Assembly: GCA_938016505.1 (NCBI GenBank)
Contig: CALLWN010000040.1
Coordinates: forward strand, 1 to 16,553
Direction: 5' to 3'
Origin: an uncultured Sphingomonadaceae bacterium
Lineage (GTDB): Bacteria > Pseudomonadota > Alphaproteobacteria > Sphingomonadales > Sphingomonadaceae
DNA length: 16,553 nucleotides
This document shows, piece by piece, positions 6,903-16,043 of the stretch. The position numbers and the translations under genes are program-made. The notes under the pieces are model-generated. The model did no database searches and had not been told where the DNA came from. It was given only the letters and a program-made list of their open reading frames with translations. Numbering within the stretch: position 1 is the first letter of the stretch; each line of letters begins with the position of its first letter.

Positions 6903-8089
6903 GGCTGGGCCGGAAGCAGCACGGTCGCGATGGCCTGGGCTGCGATGCCTTCGCGGCGCCCCGTGAACCCCAGGCCTTCGGTTGTGGTCGCCTTCACCGA
7001 GACGATCGGGCGGTGATCGGCAAGGATTTCGCCGATGCGCGCGACCATGGCCTCGCGGTGCGGACCGACCTTCGGGACCTCGGCGATGATGGTCACATCG
7101 ACATGGGCGATTCGGCCGCTCTGCGATGCCACGATCGTGGCCGCGTGGGCGAGAAACCGGTCTGAGGAGGCACCCTTCCATTGCGGATCCGACGGCGGGA
7201 AGTGGCGACCGATGTCGCCTGCGCCGATGGCGCCGAGCACGGCGTCGGTGAGCGCGTGAAGCCCGACATCGGCATCGGAATGGCCAACGAGGCCGGCCTC
7301 GTGCGGCACCCTGACGCCGCACAGCCAGACATGGTCGCCGGGGCCAAAGCGGTGGACGTCATAGCCGGTGCCGGTCGCCGGCAGCCTGGCGACGAGCGCC
7401 TCGGCGCGCGCGAAATCCTCGGCCTGCGTCACCTTCATGGCTCGCTCGTCTCCGGCGACGAGCGCGACGTCAAGCCCCGACGCGCGGGCGACTGCAACAT
7501 CATCGGTTGCTGCAAACCCACGCGCGGCTGCTTCGCGATGGGCCGCGAGTCTGGCCTGGAAATGGAAACCCTGGGGTGTCTGCACACGGTGGAGGCGGCT
7601 GCGGTCCACCTCGCCGTCGACAAGCCGGTCGCCGCTCCTCAGACTGTCGACAACGGGAAGGGCAGGGCAGGCGCCAGGCACTGTCGAAAGCGCGGCAAGC
7701 ACCCGGTCGATCAGCGACACCGGCACGAAGGGCCGCGCTGCATCGTGGATGAGCACCCATTCCGGGCTGGAACCGGCGGCAAGCGCCTCGAGCCCGTTCA
7801 GGACCGACTGCTGCCGGCTTGCCCCGCCCGTGCACAGCGTGAGCCGCGGGCCCGGATCGTCACCCAGGGCTGCAAGTGCCCGCGACTCGTCGCCGGTTGC
7901 CACGACCAGCTGGACCCGGCCGACCGCTGGATGGGCGAGAAATGCACCGACAGCATGCGCCAGCATCGGCCGGCCAAGCAGCGGGCGATACTGCTTGGGC
8001 GTGTCGCCGCCCGCGCGCAGGCCCTGGCCGCCTGCGACGACAAGCGCTGCAACGCCCGTGGCCGGTGGCGGGTGAGGCAGCGTGTCCAT
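6899..8089 (-). CDS. ispDF: Bifunctional IspD/IspF isoprenoid enzyme
   Basis: A 396-residue fusion of two non-consecutive enzymes of the methylerythritol phosphate pathway. The N-terminal half is IspD (2-C-methyl-D-erythritol 4-phosphate cytidylyltransferase): [10 protein letters not shown] with D-T-P-K-Q-Y (19-34), HDAARPFV and HRVQTPQGF. The C-terminal half, from about residue 240, is IspF (2,4-cyclodiphosphate synthase): TGYDVHRF with metal ligands D244 and H246, [15 protein letters not shown], and [11 protein letters not shown]. The fusion is common in Alphaproteobacteria. ATG 8089-8087 is the only start just before the IspD fold, but it has no good ribosome binding site. A 5-bp GC hairpin (CGGGC/GCCCG, 8105-8121) lies 15 nt upstream. 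It is divergent from dusB across about 70 bp and overlaps the downstream cinA-type gene by 4 bases. Confidence 0.95.
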   Translation of the reverse strand: MDTLPHPPPATGVAALVVAGGQGLRAGGDTPKQYRPLLGRPMLAHAVGAFLAHPAVGRVQLVVATGDESRALAALGDDPGPRLTLCTGGASRQQSVLNGLEALAAGSSPEWVLIHDAARPFVPVSLIDRVLAALSTVPGACPALPVVDSLRSGDRLVDGEVDRSRLHRVQTPQGFHFQARLAAHREAAARGFAATDDVAVARASGLDVALVAGDERAMKVTQAEDFARAEALVARLPATGTGYDVHRFGPGDHVWLCGVRVPHEAGLVGHSDADVGLHALTDAVLGAIGAGDIGRHFPPSDPQWKGASSDRFLAHAATIVASQSGRIAHVDVTIIAEVPKVGPHREAMVARIGEILADHRPIVSVKATTTEGLGFTGRREGIAAQAIATVLLPAQP

Positions 8090-8161
8090 AGCCGGTCCAT
8101 AGGCCGGGCGAGGCTTGCCCGAAACCCCGAAAGACCCTAAGGCCTTGCCTGTTTTTTGGGC

Positions 8162-9214
8162 ATGCGGATGGAATTGGTTTCTCCCCCCAACGCGAAGACG
8201 CGAGGCAAGGCGCTGAAGATCGGCCCGGTGACCATTGCCTCGCCGGTGATCCTGGCGCCCATGACTGGCGTGACCGATCGGCCGTTCCGGGCGCTGGTGA
8301 AGCGCTTTGGGGCTGGTCTCACGGTGACCGAGATGATCGCCTCCGAGGCGATGGTCCGGGAGACGCGGCAATCGCTTGCCAAGGCGGAATGGGATCCTTC
8401 GGAGGACCCGGTCTCGATGCAGCTTGCAGGCTGCGAGCCGAGGGTGATGGCGGAGGCGGCAAAGCTCAACGCCGACCGGGGGGCTGCCATCATCGACATC
8501 AACATGGGCTGCCCGGTCAAGAAGGTGGTCAACGGGCAGGCCGGCTCGCATCTCATGCGCGACCTGAAACTTGCCGCCCGCCTGCTGGAATCAACTGTCA
8601 GGGCCGTCCCTGTTCCCGTCACGCTCAAGATGCGGATGGGCTGGTGCCACGACAGCCTGAATGCCCCTGAACTTGCCCGCATTGCCGAGGATCTCGGGGT
8701 GAGGATGATCACGGTGCACGGCCGCACTCGCAACCAGATGTATGCAGGCTCGGCCGACTGGAGTTTTGTCGCCAGGGTGAAGGCTGCCGTTTCGGTGCCC
8801 GTGATCGTGAACGGCGATATCTGCTCGCCTGCCGACGCGCGCGCCGCACTTGCCGCATCGGGTGCCGATGGCGTGATGATCGGCCGGGGCGCCTATGGCC
8901 GGCCCTGGCTGCTGGCAGACGTGATGGCGGACCTCGCCGGCACGCCAGAGACTCATGCGCCCGACCTTTGCGGGCTTCGCGACCTGATTCTTGGCCATTA
9001 CGACTCGATCATGACGCATTACGGGACGCACACGGGTGTCGGCATCGCGCGCAAACACCTGGGCTGGTACACCAAGGGCTTGCCCGGCTCGGCGGAGTTC
9101 CGCAATCGTGTCAACCAGATTGCCGACCCGGTCGAAGTGATCGCTGCCGTGCGCGGTTTCTTCGCAGAGGTGACTGAACGCTCCGGGACCAGCCGGCTTC
9201 CACTGGCCGCCTGA
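8162..9214 (+). CDS. dusB: tRNA-dihydrouridine synthase DusB
   Basis: A 350-residue FMN-dependent tRNA dihydrouridine synthase. The TIM barrel starts with [27 protein letters not shown] holds the catalytic Cys117 that protonates the uracil. [14 protein letters not shown] and VIVNGDICS are the later FMN-binding strands, and [14 protein letters not shown] closes the barrel before a helical C-terminal tRNA-binding domain. ATG 8162 is chosen; ATG 8168 and TTG 8156 are close alternatives and none has a clear ribosome binding site. A run of six T residues (8152-8157) and the palindrome AAGGCCTT (8139-8146) lie just upstream. It is first in the dusB-ntrBC-ntrYX cluster and ends 2 bp before ntrB, an arrangement widespread in Alphaproteobacteria that makes co-transcription likely. 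Confidence 0.94.
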   Translation: MRMELVSPPNAKTRGKALKIGPVTIASPVILAPMTGVTDRPFRALVKRFGAGLTVTEMIASEAMVRETRQSLAKAEWDPSEDPVSMQLAGCEPRVMAEAAKLNADRGAAIIDINMGCPVKKVVNGQAGSHLMRDLKLAARLLESTVRAVPVPVTLKMRMGWCHDSLNAPELARIAEDLGVRMITVHGRTRNQMYAGSADWSFVARVKAAVSVPVIVNGDICSPADARAALAASGADGVMIGRGAYGRPWLLADVMADLAGTPETHAPDLCGLRDLILGHYDSIMTHYGTHTGVGIARKHLGWYTKGLPGSAEFRNRVNQIADPVEVIAAVRGFFAEVTERSGTSRLPLAA

Positions 9215-9216
9215 CG

Positions 9217-10326
9217 ATGACTGGCGAGGAGACCCCCGCGCCCGCGACGATCGAACTGCTGAACGCCTTGCCGGCACCGACGCTTGTTCTCGATGGATCG
9301 GGGGACGTGCTGCTTGCCAACGCCAGCGCCGAGGCCTTTCTCAACCAGTCCCAGCCCAATCTCATCGAACGGGGCTGGCGTTCCCTGTTCGCTGCCGGGA
9401 GCCCGGTTGTCGGCCTGATCGACGAGGCGCGCCGCACCGGGCAGGGCGTGCAAGCCTATGACCTTCCAGTCGCGTTCGAAACCGGAAGGGAGGTCGCGTG
9501 CGACGTGCTGGTCGGTCAGGCCCAGCTTCCGGATCGGTGGCTGACGGTGAGCTTCCAGCCGCGCGCCGTCACGGCGCTGGTCGACCGGCAGATGGGCCAG
9601 TCGGCTGCAGCGCGCACGGTCGTGGGTGCGGCAGCCATGCTGGCGCACGAAATCAAGAACCCGCTCTCGGGGATTCGCGGAGCGGCCCAGCTGCTCCAGG
9701 ACACCGACGACCAGGTGGCGCGCGAACTCGCCGAGCTGATCGTTGCCGAGGTCGACCGGATCCGCGCCCTCATTGACCGGATGGAGGGCTTCACCGACGA
9801 ACGTCCGCAACGGTTCGCGCCAGAGAATATCCATGCCATCCTGTCGCATGTGAGGCGGCTTGCGGAGACCGGTTTTGGCAGCGGGCACATTTTTGCGGAG
9901 GCCTACGATCCCTCCCTTCCGCCCGTTCTTTGTGACCGTGACGCCCTCGTCCAGGCGGTGCTGAACCTCGTCAAGAACGCGGTGGAAGCCTCTCCGCCCG
10001 GGGGCATGATCACGCTCACCACCGCCTACCGAACCGGGATCCGCGTGCGACCACCAGGCGCTTCGACCCGCGTGTCGCTGCCGCTCGAAATCGCGGTTAT
10101 CGACGAGGGGGATGGCCCGCCGGCCCATGTGGCCGACCATCTGTTCGAACCGTTTGTCACTGGCAAGCGCGGCGGAACCGGGCTTGGCCTTGCGCTTGTT
10201 GCCAAGGTCGTCGGTGACCATGGCGGGATTGTCGAATATGACCGCCGCGACGGCCGTACCAGTTTCCGGGTGCGACTCCCGATCTTCAGCCAGCCCATTC
10301 GGTCGGCGCAGGCCATGGAGGCTTGA
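9217..10326 (+). CDS. ntrB: Nitrogen regulation sensor histidine kinase NtrB
   Basis: A 369-residue soluble kinase and phosphatase that sets the phosphorylation state of NtrC, normally under control of PII proteins. The N-terminal PAS domain spans about residues 8-115 (LNALPAPTLVLDGSGDVLLANA). The dimerisation and phosphoacceptor helix has MLAHEIKNPLSGIRGAA with His144. The catalytic domain has the N box NLVKNAVEASP, a D box reading AVIDEGDGPP, and the G box GTGLGLALVAKVV. There are no membrane segments. ATG 9217 lies 2 bp after the dusB stop. The stop is 2 bp before the ntrC GTG, so kinase and regulator are coupled. Confidence 0.95.
   Translation: MTGEETPAPATIELLNALPAPTLVLDGSGDVLLANASAEAFLNQSQPNLIERGWRSLFAAGSPVVGLIDEARRTGQGVQAYDLPVAFETGREVACDVLVGQAQLPDRWLTVSFQPRAVTALVDRQMGQSAAARTVVGAAAMLAHEIKNPLSGIRGAAQLLQDTDDQVARELAELIVAEVDRIRALIDRMEGFTDERPQRFAPENIHAILSHVRRLAETGFGSGHIFAEAYDPSLPPVLCDRDALVQAVLNLVKNAVEASPPGGMITLTTAYRTGIRVRPPGASTRVSLPLEIAVIDEGDGPPAHVADHLFEPFVTGKRGGTGLGLALVAKVVGDHGGIVEYDRRDGRTSFRVRLPIFSQPIRSAQAMEA
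10317..10321 (+). promoter_or_regulatory. Ribosome binding site deciding the ntrC start
   Basis: GGAGG lies in the last codons of ntrB. It is 7 nt from GTG 10329 but only 1 nt from the alternative TTG 10323, so GTG 10329 is the likely ntrC start. Confidence 0.65.
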
Positions 10327-10328
10327 GC

Positions 10329-11813
<1,485 letters not shown>

Positions 11814-11903
11814 TCAAGGGCGGGCGTGCAGCGTTTGTCGCCCTGGTGCAACGCACGGTGCACACCATGTGTTCCATGTGCCACGCGGCTCTGATAGGCA
11901 AAG
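11814..11903 (+). promoter_or_regulatory. ntrC-ntrY intergenic region with dyads and NtrC-like half-sites
   Basis: This 90-bp gap contrasts with the 1-2 bp junctions elsewhere in the dusB-ntrX cluster. It contains AGGGCG/CGCCCT (11817-11822 and 11839-11844, 16-nt loop) right after the ntrC stop. TGGTG/CACCA follow at 11844-11848 and 11863-11867. Two copies of GGTGCA, the core half of known NtrC sites, lie at 11845-11850 and 11857-11862 in direct orientation. CACA-CCA-TGTG is a small dyad at 11861-11871. An internal promoter or attenuator for ntrYX is plausible. I see no convincing sigma-70 or sigma-54 core promoter, so the role is a guess. Confidence 0.3.
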
Positions 11904-14276
11904 ATGGTGACTGCCAATCCGATGCCGCCAGACGCGTCCGTGCCATCGCTGCCGCCCCCCGATCGACCTGCCGGATCGGGTGCGTTCGCGGAGGGCCGGC
12001 GTCGCCTCAGCCTTTCACGGCTGCTGGACAATCCGCAGCGTGGCGCAGCGCTCGAACTCGGCCTCGCGGCGCTCGTCCTCGCGATCGGGCTTGGGTCCTA
12101 TGCGCTTCTGACCCGGGATCAGGTTCCGGCGACGGGCCTCGCCCCTTCGGTGATGACCGGCCTGCTCGTGGTCAATCTCGTTCCGCTCATCGCCCTTCTT
12201 GTGCTGATCGCACGTCGCTTCGCGCTTCTGCTCGCCAACCGACGCGCGGGGATTGCAGGCGCGCATCTTCACGTCCGCCTCGTGTCGCTGTTCGCTGCGC
12301 TGGCGGCGGTTCCGACGATCCTCGTGGTCGTCTTTGCCTCGCTGCTGTTCCAGTTCGGCGTCCAGTTCTGGTTTTCGGAGCGTGCGCGCACGGTGCTGGA
12401 CAACGCCGATCGCGTTGCCCAGGCCTATGTCGAGGAGAACAAGGCGCGGATTCTCGACGATATCCTTGCCATGGCGGGGGACCTCGGCGGCTATGCCGAG
12501 GACTTCGGTCTGCCGTCCATCCGGTTTTCCGAGGGGCTTGCGTTCCAGGTCGCAGCCCGGGGTCTCTCAGAGGCCGTCGTCTTCGAGCTTGTTGACGGCC
12601 GGCCGCGTGCCCTGGCCCAGACCGCGCTCGCTGGGCCATCGCTTGCGGAGCGGATTCGCGGTCTCGACATTGCTTCGCTGGGGGCCGGCCGGACTGAGGT
12701 GATCGGGGCGGCAGGCGATCGGGTTGAAGCCGTCGTCCGGATCCCTGGCCCCTCGCCGCGATTCGTCTATGTCAGCCGCATGGTCGAGGCACGGGTTCTC
12801 GAACAGGTGGCGCGCACCCAGACCGCGCTCAACGACTACAAGGCACTCACCGAGCGCAGCCGCATTCTCCAGTGGCGGTTCAACCTCATCCTCCTGTTTG
12901 TATCGCTGCTGATCGTCGCGATTGCCATCTGGCTTGCCCTGAGGCTTGCAACCCGGATCGTGGCACCCCTGTCCCGCATGGCCGAGGCTGCCGAACGGAT
13001 CGGCAAGGGAGACTTTGATGCGCGGGTGGCGCCCGAGGGCGGCGGCGAGGAGATCCAGATGCTGGCCCGAGCCTTCAATCGCATGACCGGGCAAATCAAG
13101 GCGCAACAGGACGCGTTGCGGGCAGCGTCAGACGACGCCGAGACGCGGCGGAGGATCCTCGAGGCCATTCTTTCTGGTGTCTCGGCAGGTGTGCTTGCCA
13201 TCGATTCCGAGGGGCGGATCCGTCTCGCCAACCGATCGGCCATGCTCCTCCTCGACTCTGACTCTCTCGTTGGGCGATCGCTCGGCGATGCCGTTCCCGA
13301 CTTCGAAGCTCTGGTCGAGGGGGCCCGCAGCGACGGCACGGTCGACACCGAGGTCACCACGGACATGGGCGGCCAGGCGAGGACCTTTGCCGTGCGGCTG
13401 ACGGCCGACCCTGGGCAGGGCAAGGGCTATGTCCTCACCTTCGATGACATCACCCAGCAGGTCGCTGACCAGCGTCGCGCGGCCTGGTCGGATGTGGCGC
13501 GGCGGATTGCCCATGAGATCAAGAATCCGCTGACACCCATTGTGCTGTCAGCCGAACGGCTTCAGCGCCGATTTGCTGGCCAGATCAGTGATGGCCGCAA
13601 GACCTTTGATGAGCTGACCGAGACCATCATTCGCCAGGTCGAGGACCTTCGGCGGATGGTCGACGAATTTTCCGCTTTCGCCCGGATGCCAGGACCGACC
13701 TTCCGCGAGGAGAATCTCGCCGAGATCGCCCGCCAGGCCATTTTCCTTGCCGAGGTCGCGGCACCCCACGTCCGGTTCTGCCTCGATGTGGCGCCGCAGC
13801 TGCAACCCATGGTGTGCGACCGCAGGCAAATGGGGCAAGCCTTTACCAACCTTCTCAAGAACGCGATTGAAGCGATCGGCGCCTGCCCCAGCCCGGATCC
13901 GGAGTCCGGTGGCCCGGATGCCGACGCCGACTCGATCAGTGTCAGTCTCATCACCCGCGGCGGCCGCATGATCGTGACCATTGCCGACACCGGCTGCGGC
14001 CTTCCGGATGCGCTGCGCGACCGGCTGTTCGAGCCCTACGTCAGCACGCGCCGCCGCGGCACCGGTCTCGGGCTCGCGATCGTCAAGCGGATCGTTGAAG
14101 ACCATCACGGCCAGCTCGAGCTGATGCCCGGCGCAATCGCACGCCCGGGCAGGCCCGGCGCAATTGTCCGCATGGAGTTCGATCTCGCCGCGCTCGCGGC
14201 AGAGGCGCAATCCGGGCTCGAGGGTGCTGGCGCGAGCGCAAGCAGCGTTCGATCTGCCGAGGAGGTGACCCCCTGA
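11904..14276 (+). CDS. ntrY: Membrane sensor histidine kinase NtrY
   Basis: A 790-residue inner-membrane kinase partnered with NtrX, linked in Alphaproteobacteria to nitrogen, redox and envelope control. It has a proline-rich cytoplasmic leader. Three hydrophobic segments follow near 49-69, 83-105 and 126-150, then an extracytoplasmic sensor region to about 325 and a fourth segment near 328-350. Next come a HAMP domain (IVAPLSRMAEAAERIGKGDF), a PAS domain (SGVSAGVLAIDSEGRIRLAN, about 425-520), the phosphoacceptor motif RRIAHEIKNPLTP with His537, N box NLLKNAIEAI, and G boxes ADTGCGLP and GTGLGLAIVKRIVEDHHG. The last 30 residues look disordered. The size and topology are typical. ATG 11904 lacks a strong ribosome binding site. 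The stop shares one base with the ntrX ATG. Confidence 0.95.
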   Translation: MVTANPMPPDASVPSLPPPDRPAGSGAFAEGRRRLSLSRLLDNPQRGAALELGLAALVLAIGLGSYALLTRDQVPATGLAPSVMTGLLVVNLVPLIALLVLIARRFALLLANRRAGIAGAHLHVRLVSLFAALAAVPTILVVVFASLLFQFGVQFWFSERARTVLDNADRVAQAYVEENKARILDDILAMAGDLGGYAEDFGLPSIRFSEGLAFQVAARGLSEAVVFELVDGRPRALAQTALAGPSLAERIRGLDIASLGAGRTEVIGAAGDRVEAVVRIPGPSPRFVYVSRMVEARVLEQVARTQTALNDYKALTERSRILQWRFNLILLFVSLLIVAIAIWLALRLATRIVAPLSRMAEAAERIGKGDFDARVAPEGGGEEIQMLARAFNRMTGQIKAQQDALRAASDDAETRRRILEAILSGVSAGVLAIDSEGRIRLANRSAMLLLDSDSLVGRSLGDAVPDFEALVEGARSDGTVDTEVTTDMGGQARTFAVRLTADPGQGKGYVLTFDDITQQVADQRRAAWSDVARRIAHEIKNPLTPIVLSAERLQRRFAGQISDGRKTFDELTETIIRQVEDLRRMVDEFSAFARMPGPTFREENLAEIARQAIFLAEVAAPHVRFCLDVAPQLQPMVCDRRQMGQAFTNLLKNAIEAIGACPSPDPESGGPDADADSISVSLITRGGRMIVTIADTGCGLPDALRDRLFEPYVSTRRRGTGLGLAIVKRIVEDHHGQLELMPGAIARPGRPGAIVRMEFDLAALAAEAQSGLEGAGASASSVRSAEEVTP

Positions 14277-15688
14277 TGTCGCTCGACGTGCTCGTGGTTG
14301 ATGACGAGGCCGATATCCGCAGTCTCATCGCCGGCGTGCTTGAAGACGAAGGGTATCGCCCCAGGGTTGCAGCCAACAGCGACGAGACTCTCGCCGCGCT
14401 CGCCGAACGACGGCCGGCGCTGATCGTGCTCGACATCTGGCTGCAGGGGTCGAAGCTGGACGGCCTGGAGATCCTCGATGAGGTCAAGCGCCTCGACCCG
14501 TCGCTCCCTGTTCTCATCATTTCGGGCCATGGCAACCTCGATACCGCAGTCGCGGCAATCAAGCGTGGCGCCTGGGATTTTCTTGAGAAGCCCTTCCAAG
14601 CCGACACGCTGCTCCAGGCCGTCGCGCGGGCAACCGAAACCGAACGGTTGCGGCGTGAGGTCGCGGAGCTGCGACAGTTCGCTGCGATCGACACCGAACT
14701 TGCCGGCGTGAGCCAGGCCATCAACGCCGTACGCGCCACCATCCGGCGCGTTGCTGCAACTGGAAGCCGCGTGCTCATCACCGGACCATCCGGAAGCGGC
14801 AAGGAAACGGCCGCGCGACTGCTTCACCATTGGTCACCGCGCAATGCCAGACCATTCGTCGTGGTCGCTGCTGCCAGCATGGCGCCCGAACGGATGGAGG
14901 AGGAATTGTTTGGCCGGGAGGAAGGCGGGGCACTTGTGCGCACCGGGCTTCTCGAAACCGCCGACGGCGGCACGCTCTTCATCGACGAGGTTGCCGACAT
15001 GCCGGTCACGACCCAGGCCAAAATCCTGCGGGTCCTCACTGACCAGAGTTTCCAGCGTGTTGGCGGAACCCGCAACATCCGGGTTGATGTCCGCGTGGTT
15101 TCGGCATCATCGCGGGATCTGGCCCAGGAGATCGCCGAGGGCAGGTTTCGCGAGGATCTTTTCTATCGGCTCAATGTCGTGCCGGTGCGCTTGCCTCCGC
15201 TTGCCGAGCGGCGCGAGGATGTGCCCGTGCTTGCCGAATATTTCCTTGCCCGGTTGGCGGCCGAGCGCCGGATCAGGGCGCCTGCGCTCGCCGAGGATGC
15301 AGTTGCCGCGCTCCAGGCCTTCGACTGGCCAGGCAATGTCCGCCAGCTCAGGAATGTGATCGAGCGCACGCTCATCCTCGCACCTGCCCACGCGACTGCA
15401 GGAATCGACCTTTCGATGCTCCCGCCCGAGATCACGGCCGAGCCGGCGCGGCTTGTCCCCGGAGAGGCGGCGCGATCGATCATGGCGACACCACTTCGCG
15501 AGGCGCGCGAGGCATTTGAGCGGGAGTATCTTCGGGTCCAGATCCGCCGCTTCTCCGGCAACATCTCCCGAACGGCGGCCTTCATCGGCATGGAGCGGTC
15601 GGCGCTGCACCGCAAGCTCAAGGCCCTCGGACTGACCGAGCCCGCGGAAGGTGTCGGCGCGCCCGACAAGCCCGAGACAGACATCTGA
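14276..15688 (+). CDS. ntrX: Response regulator NtrX (lacks GAFTGA)
   Basis: A 470-residue NtrC-family response regulator partnered with NtrY. The receiver domain has VVDDE, phospho-acceptor Asp53 in LDIWLQGSKLDG, the 3-residue longer loop typical of NtrX, and FLEKPF. The AAA+ domain keeps Walker A GPSGSGKE (170-177) and Walker B GGTLFIDEVADMP (231-243). Where NtrC has GAFTGA it reads EEGGALVRTGLLE (215-227), so the sigma-54 contact loop is missing and shortened. The C-terminal Fis-type helix-turn-helix is GNISRTAAFIGMERSALHRKLKALG. ATG 14276 overlaps the ntrY stop (TGATG), with GGAGG at 14261-14265. It probably binds DNA without driving sigma-54 remodelling. It is followed by a 103-bp gap before hfq. 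Confidence 0.95.
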   Translation: MSLDVLVVDDEADIRSLIAGVLEDEGYRPRVAANSDETLAALAERRPALIVLDIWLQGSKLDGLEILDEVKRLDPSLPVLIISGHGNLDTAVAAIKRGAWDFLEKPFQADTLLQAVARATETERLRREVAELRQFAAIDTELAGVSQAINAVRATIRRVAATGSRVLITGPSGSGKETAARLLHHWSPRNARPFVVVAAASMAPERMEEELFGREEGGALVRTGLLETADGGTLFIDEVADMPVTTQAKILRVLTDQSFQRVGGTRNIRVDVRVVSASSRDLAQEIAEGRFREDLFYRLNVVPVRLPPLAERREDVPVLAEYFLARLAAERRIRAPALAEDAVAALQAFDWPGNVRQLRNVIERTLILAPAHATAGIDLSMLPPEITAEPARLVPGEAARSIMATPLREAREAFEREYLRVQIRRFSGNISRTAAFIGMERSALHRKLKALGLTEPAEGVGAPDKPETDI

Positions 15689-15745
15689 TTCAACGGCCGG
15701 CCAGTCCCCGGTTGTTTCGGCGCCTGCTGCATCCTAAGTGTTGCG

Positions 15746-15772
15746 GGCGCGGGGGAAACGGGCTCCTGCGCC
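15746..15772 (+). promoter_or_regulatory. Stem-loop in the hfq leader
   Basis: GGCGCGGGGG (15746-15755) can pair with CTCCTGCGCC (15763-15772) in 10 consecutive base pairs, two of them G-U, around the 7-nt loop AAACGGG. The structure ends 7 nt before the hfq ribosome binding site AAGGAG. The spacer AAGAATGAAGGAG contains A-R-N triplets of the kind the distal face of Hfq binds. There is no T-tract, so it is a poor intrinsic terminator for ntrX. It may instead be a translational or autoregulatory element. Confidence 0.4.
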
Positions 15773-15779
15773 AAGAATG

Positions 15780-15785
15780 AAGGAG
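15780..15785 (+). promoter_or_regulatory. hfq ribosome binding site
   Basis: AAGGAG lies 6 nt before ATG 15792. It fixes the Hfq start over longer in-frame openings upstream, which would lack Hfq homology. Confidence 0.85.
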
Positions 15786-15791
15786 CCACCG

Positions 15792-16043
15792 ATGGCCGAC
15801 CGTGCCAACAACCTTCAGGACGTGTTCCTGAACACCATCCGAAAGCAGAAGGCGCCCGTCACGATGTTCCTCGTCAATGGGGTCAAGCTGCAGGGTGTCG
15901 TGACCTGGTTCGACAATTTTTCGGTGCTGCTCCGCCGCGACGGCCATTCGCAGCTCGTCTACAAGCATGCCATCTCGACAGTCATGCCGGCGGTACCCGT
16001 CCAGCTGTTCGAGCCGGAAAAGTCCGACGACGATGCAGACTGA
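15792..16043 (+). CDS. hfq: RNA chaperone Hfq
   Basis: An 83-residue Sm-like RNA chaperone that forms hexameric rings and pairs small RNAs with mRNAs. The N-terminus [19 protein letters not shown] contains the proximal-face Gln and the first Sm helix and strand. Sm1 runs through [22 protein letters not shown], and Sm2 is [10 protein letters not shown] with the invariant KH pair. A short acidic tail ends EKSDDDAD. The length is typical for Alphaproteobacteria. The start is fixed by AAGGAG at 6 nt. The upstream 103 bp hold a stem-loop and probably the hfq promoter, though no clear -35/-10 pair can be chosen. hflX starts inside its last codons, as expected for the conserved hfq-hflX pair. Confidence 0.97.
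   Translation: MADRANNLQDVFLNTIRKQKAPVTMFLVNGVKLQGVVTWFDNFSVLLRRDGHSQLVYKHAISTVMPAVPVQLFEPEKSDDDAD

Noticed and set aside
7181..8140. 319-codon plus-strand frame opposite ispDF
   Set aside because: Composition is that of a shadow frame and the opposite strand carries full IspD and IspF motifs.
15691..15717. Possible ntrX terminator (CCGG-loop-CCGG with CAA/TTG outer arms)
   Set aside because: The stem is only 4 bp plus a bulged extension with no proper T-tract; not reliable.
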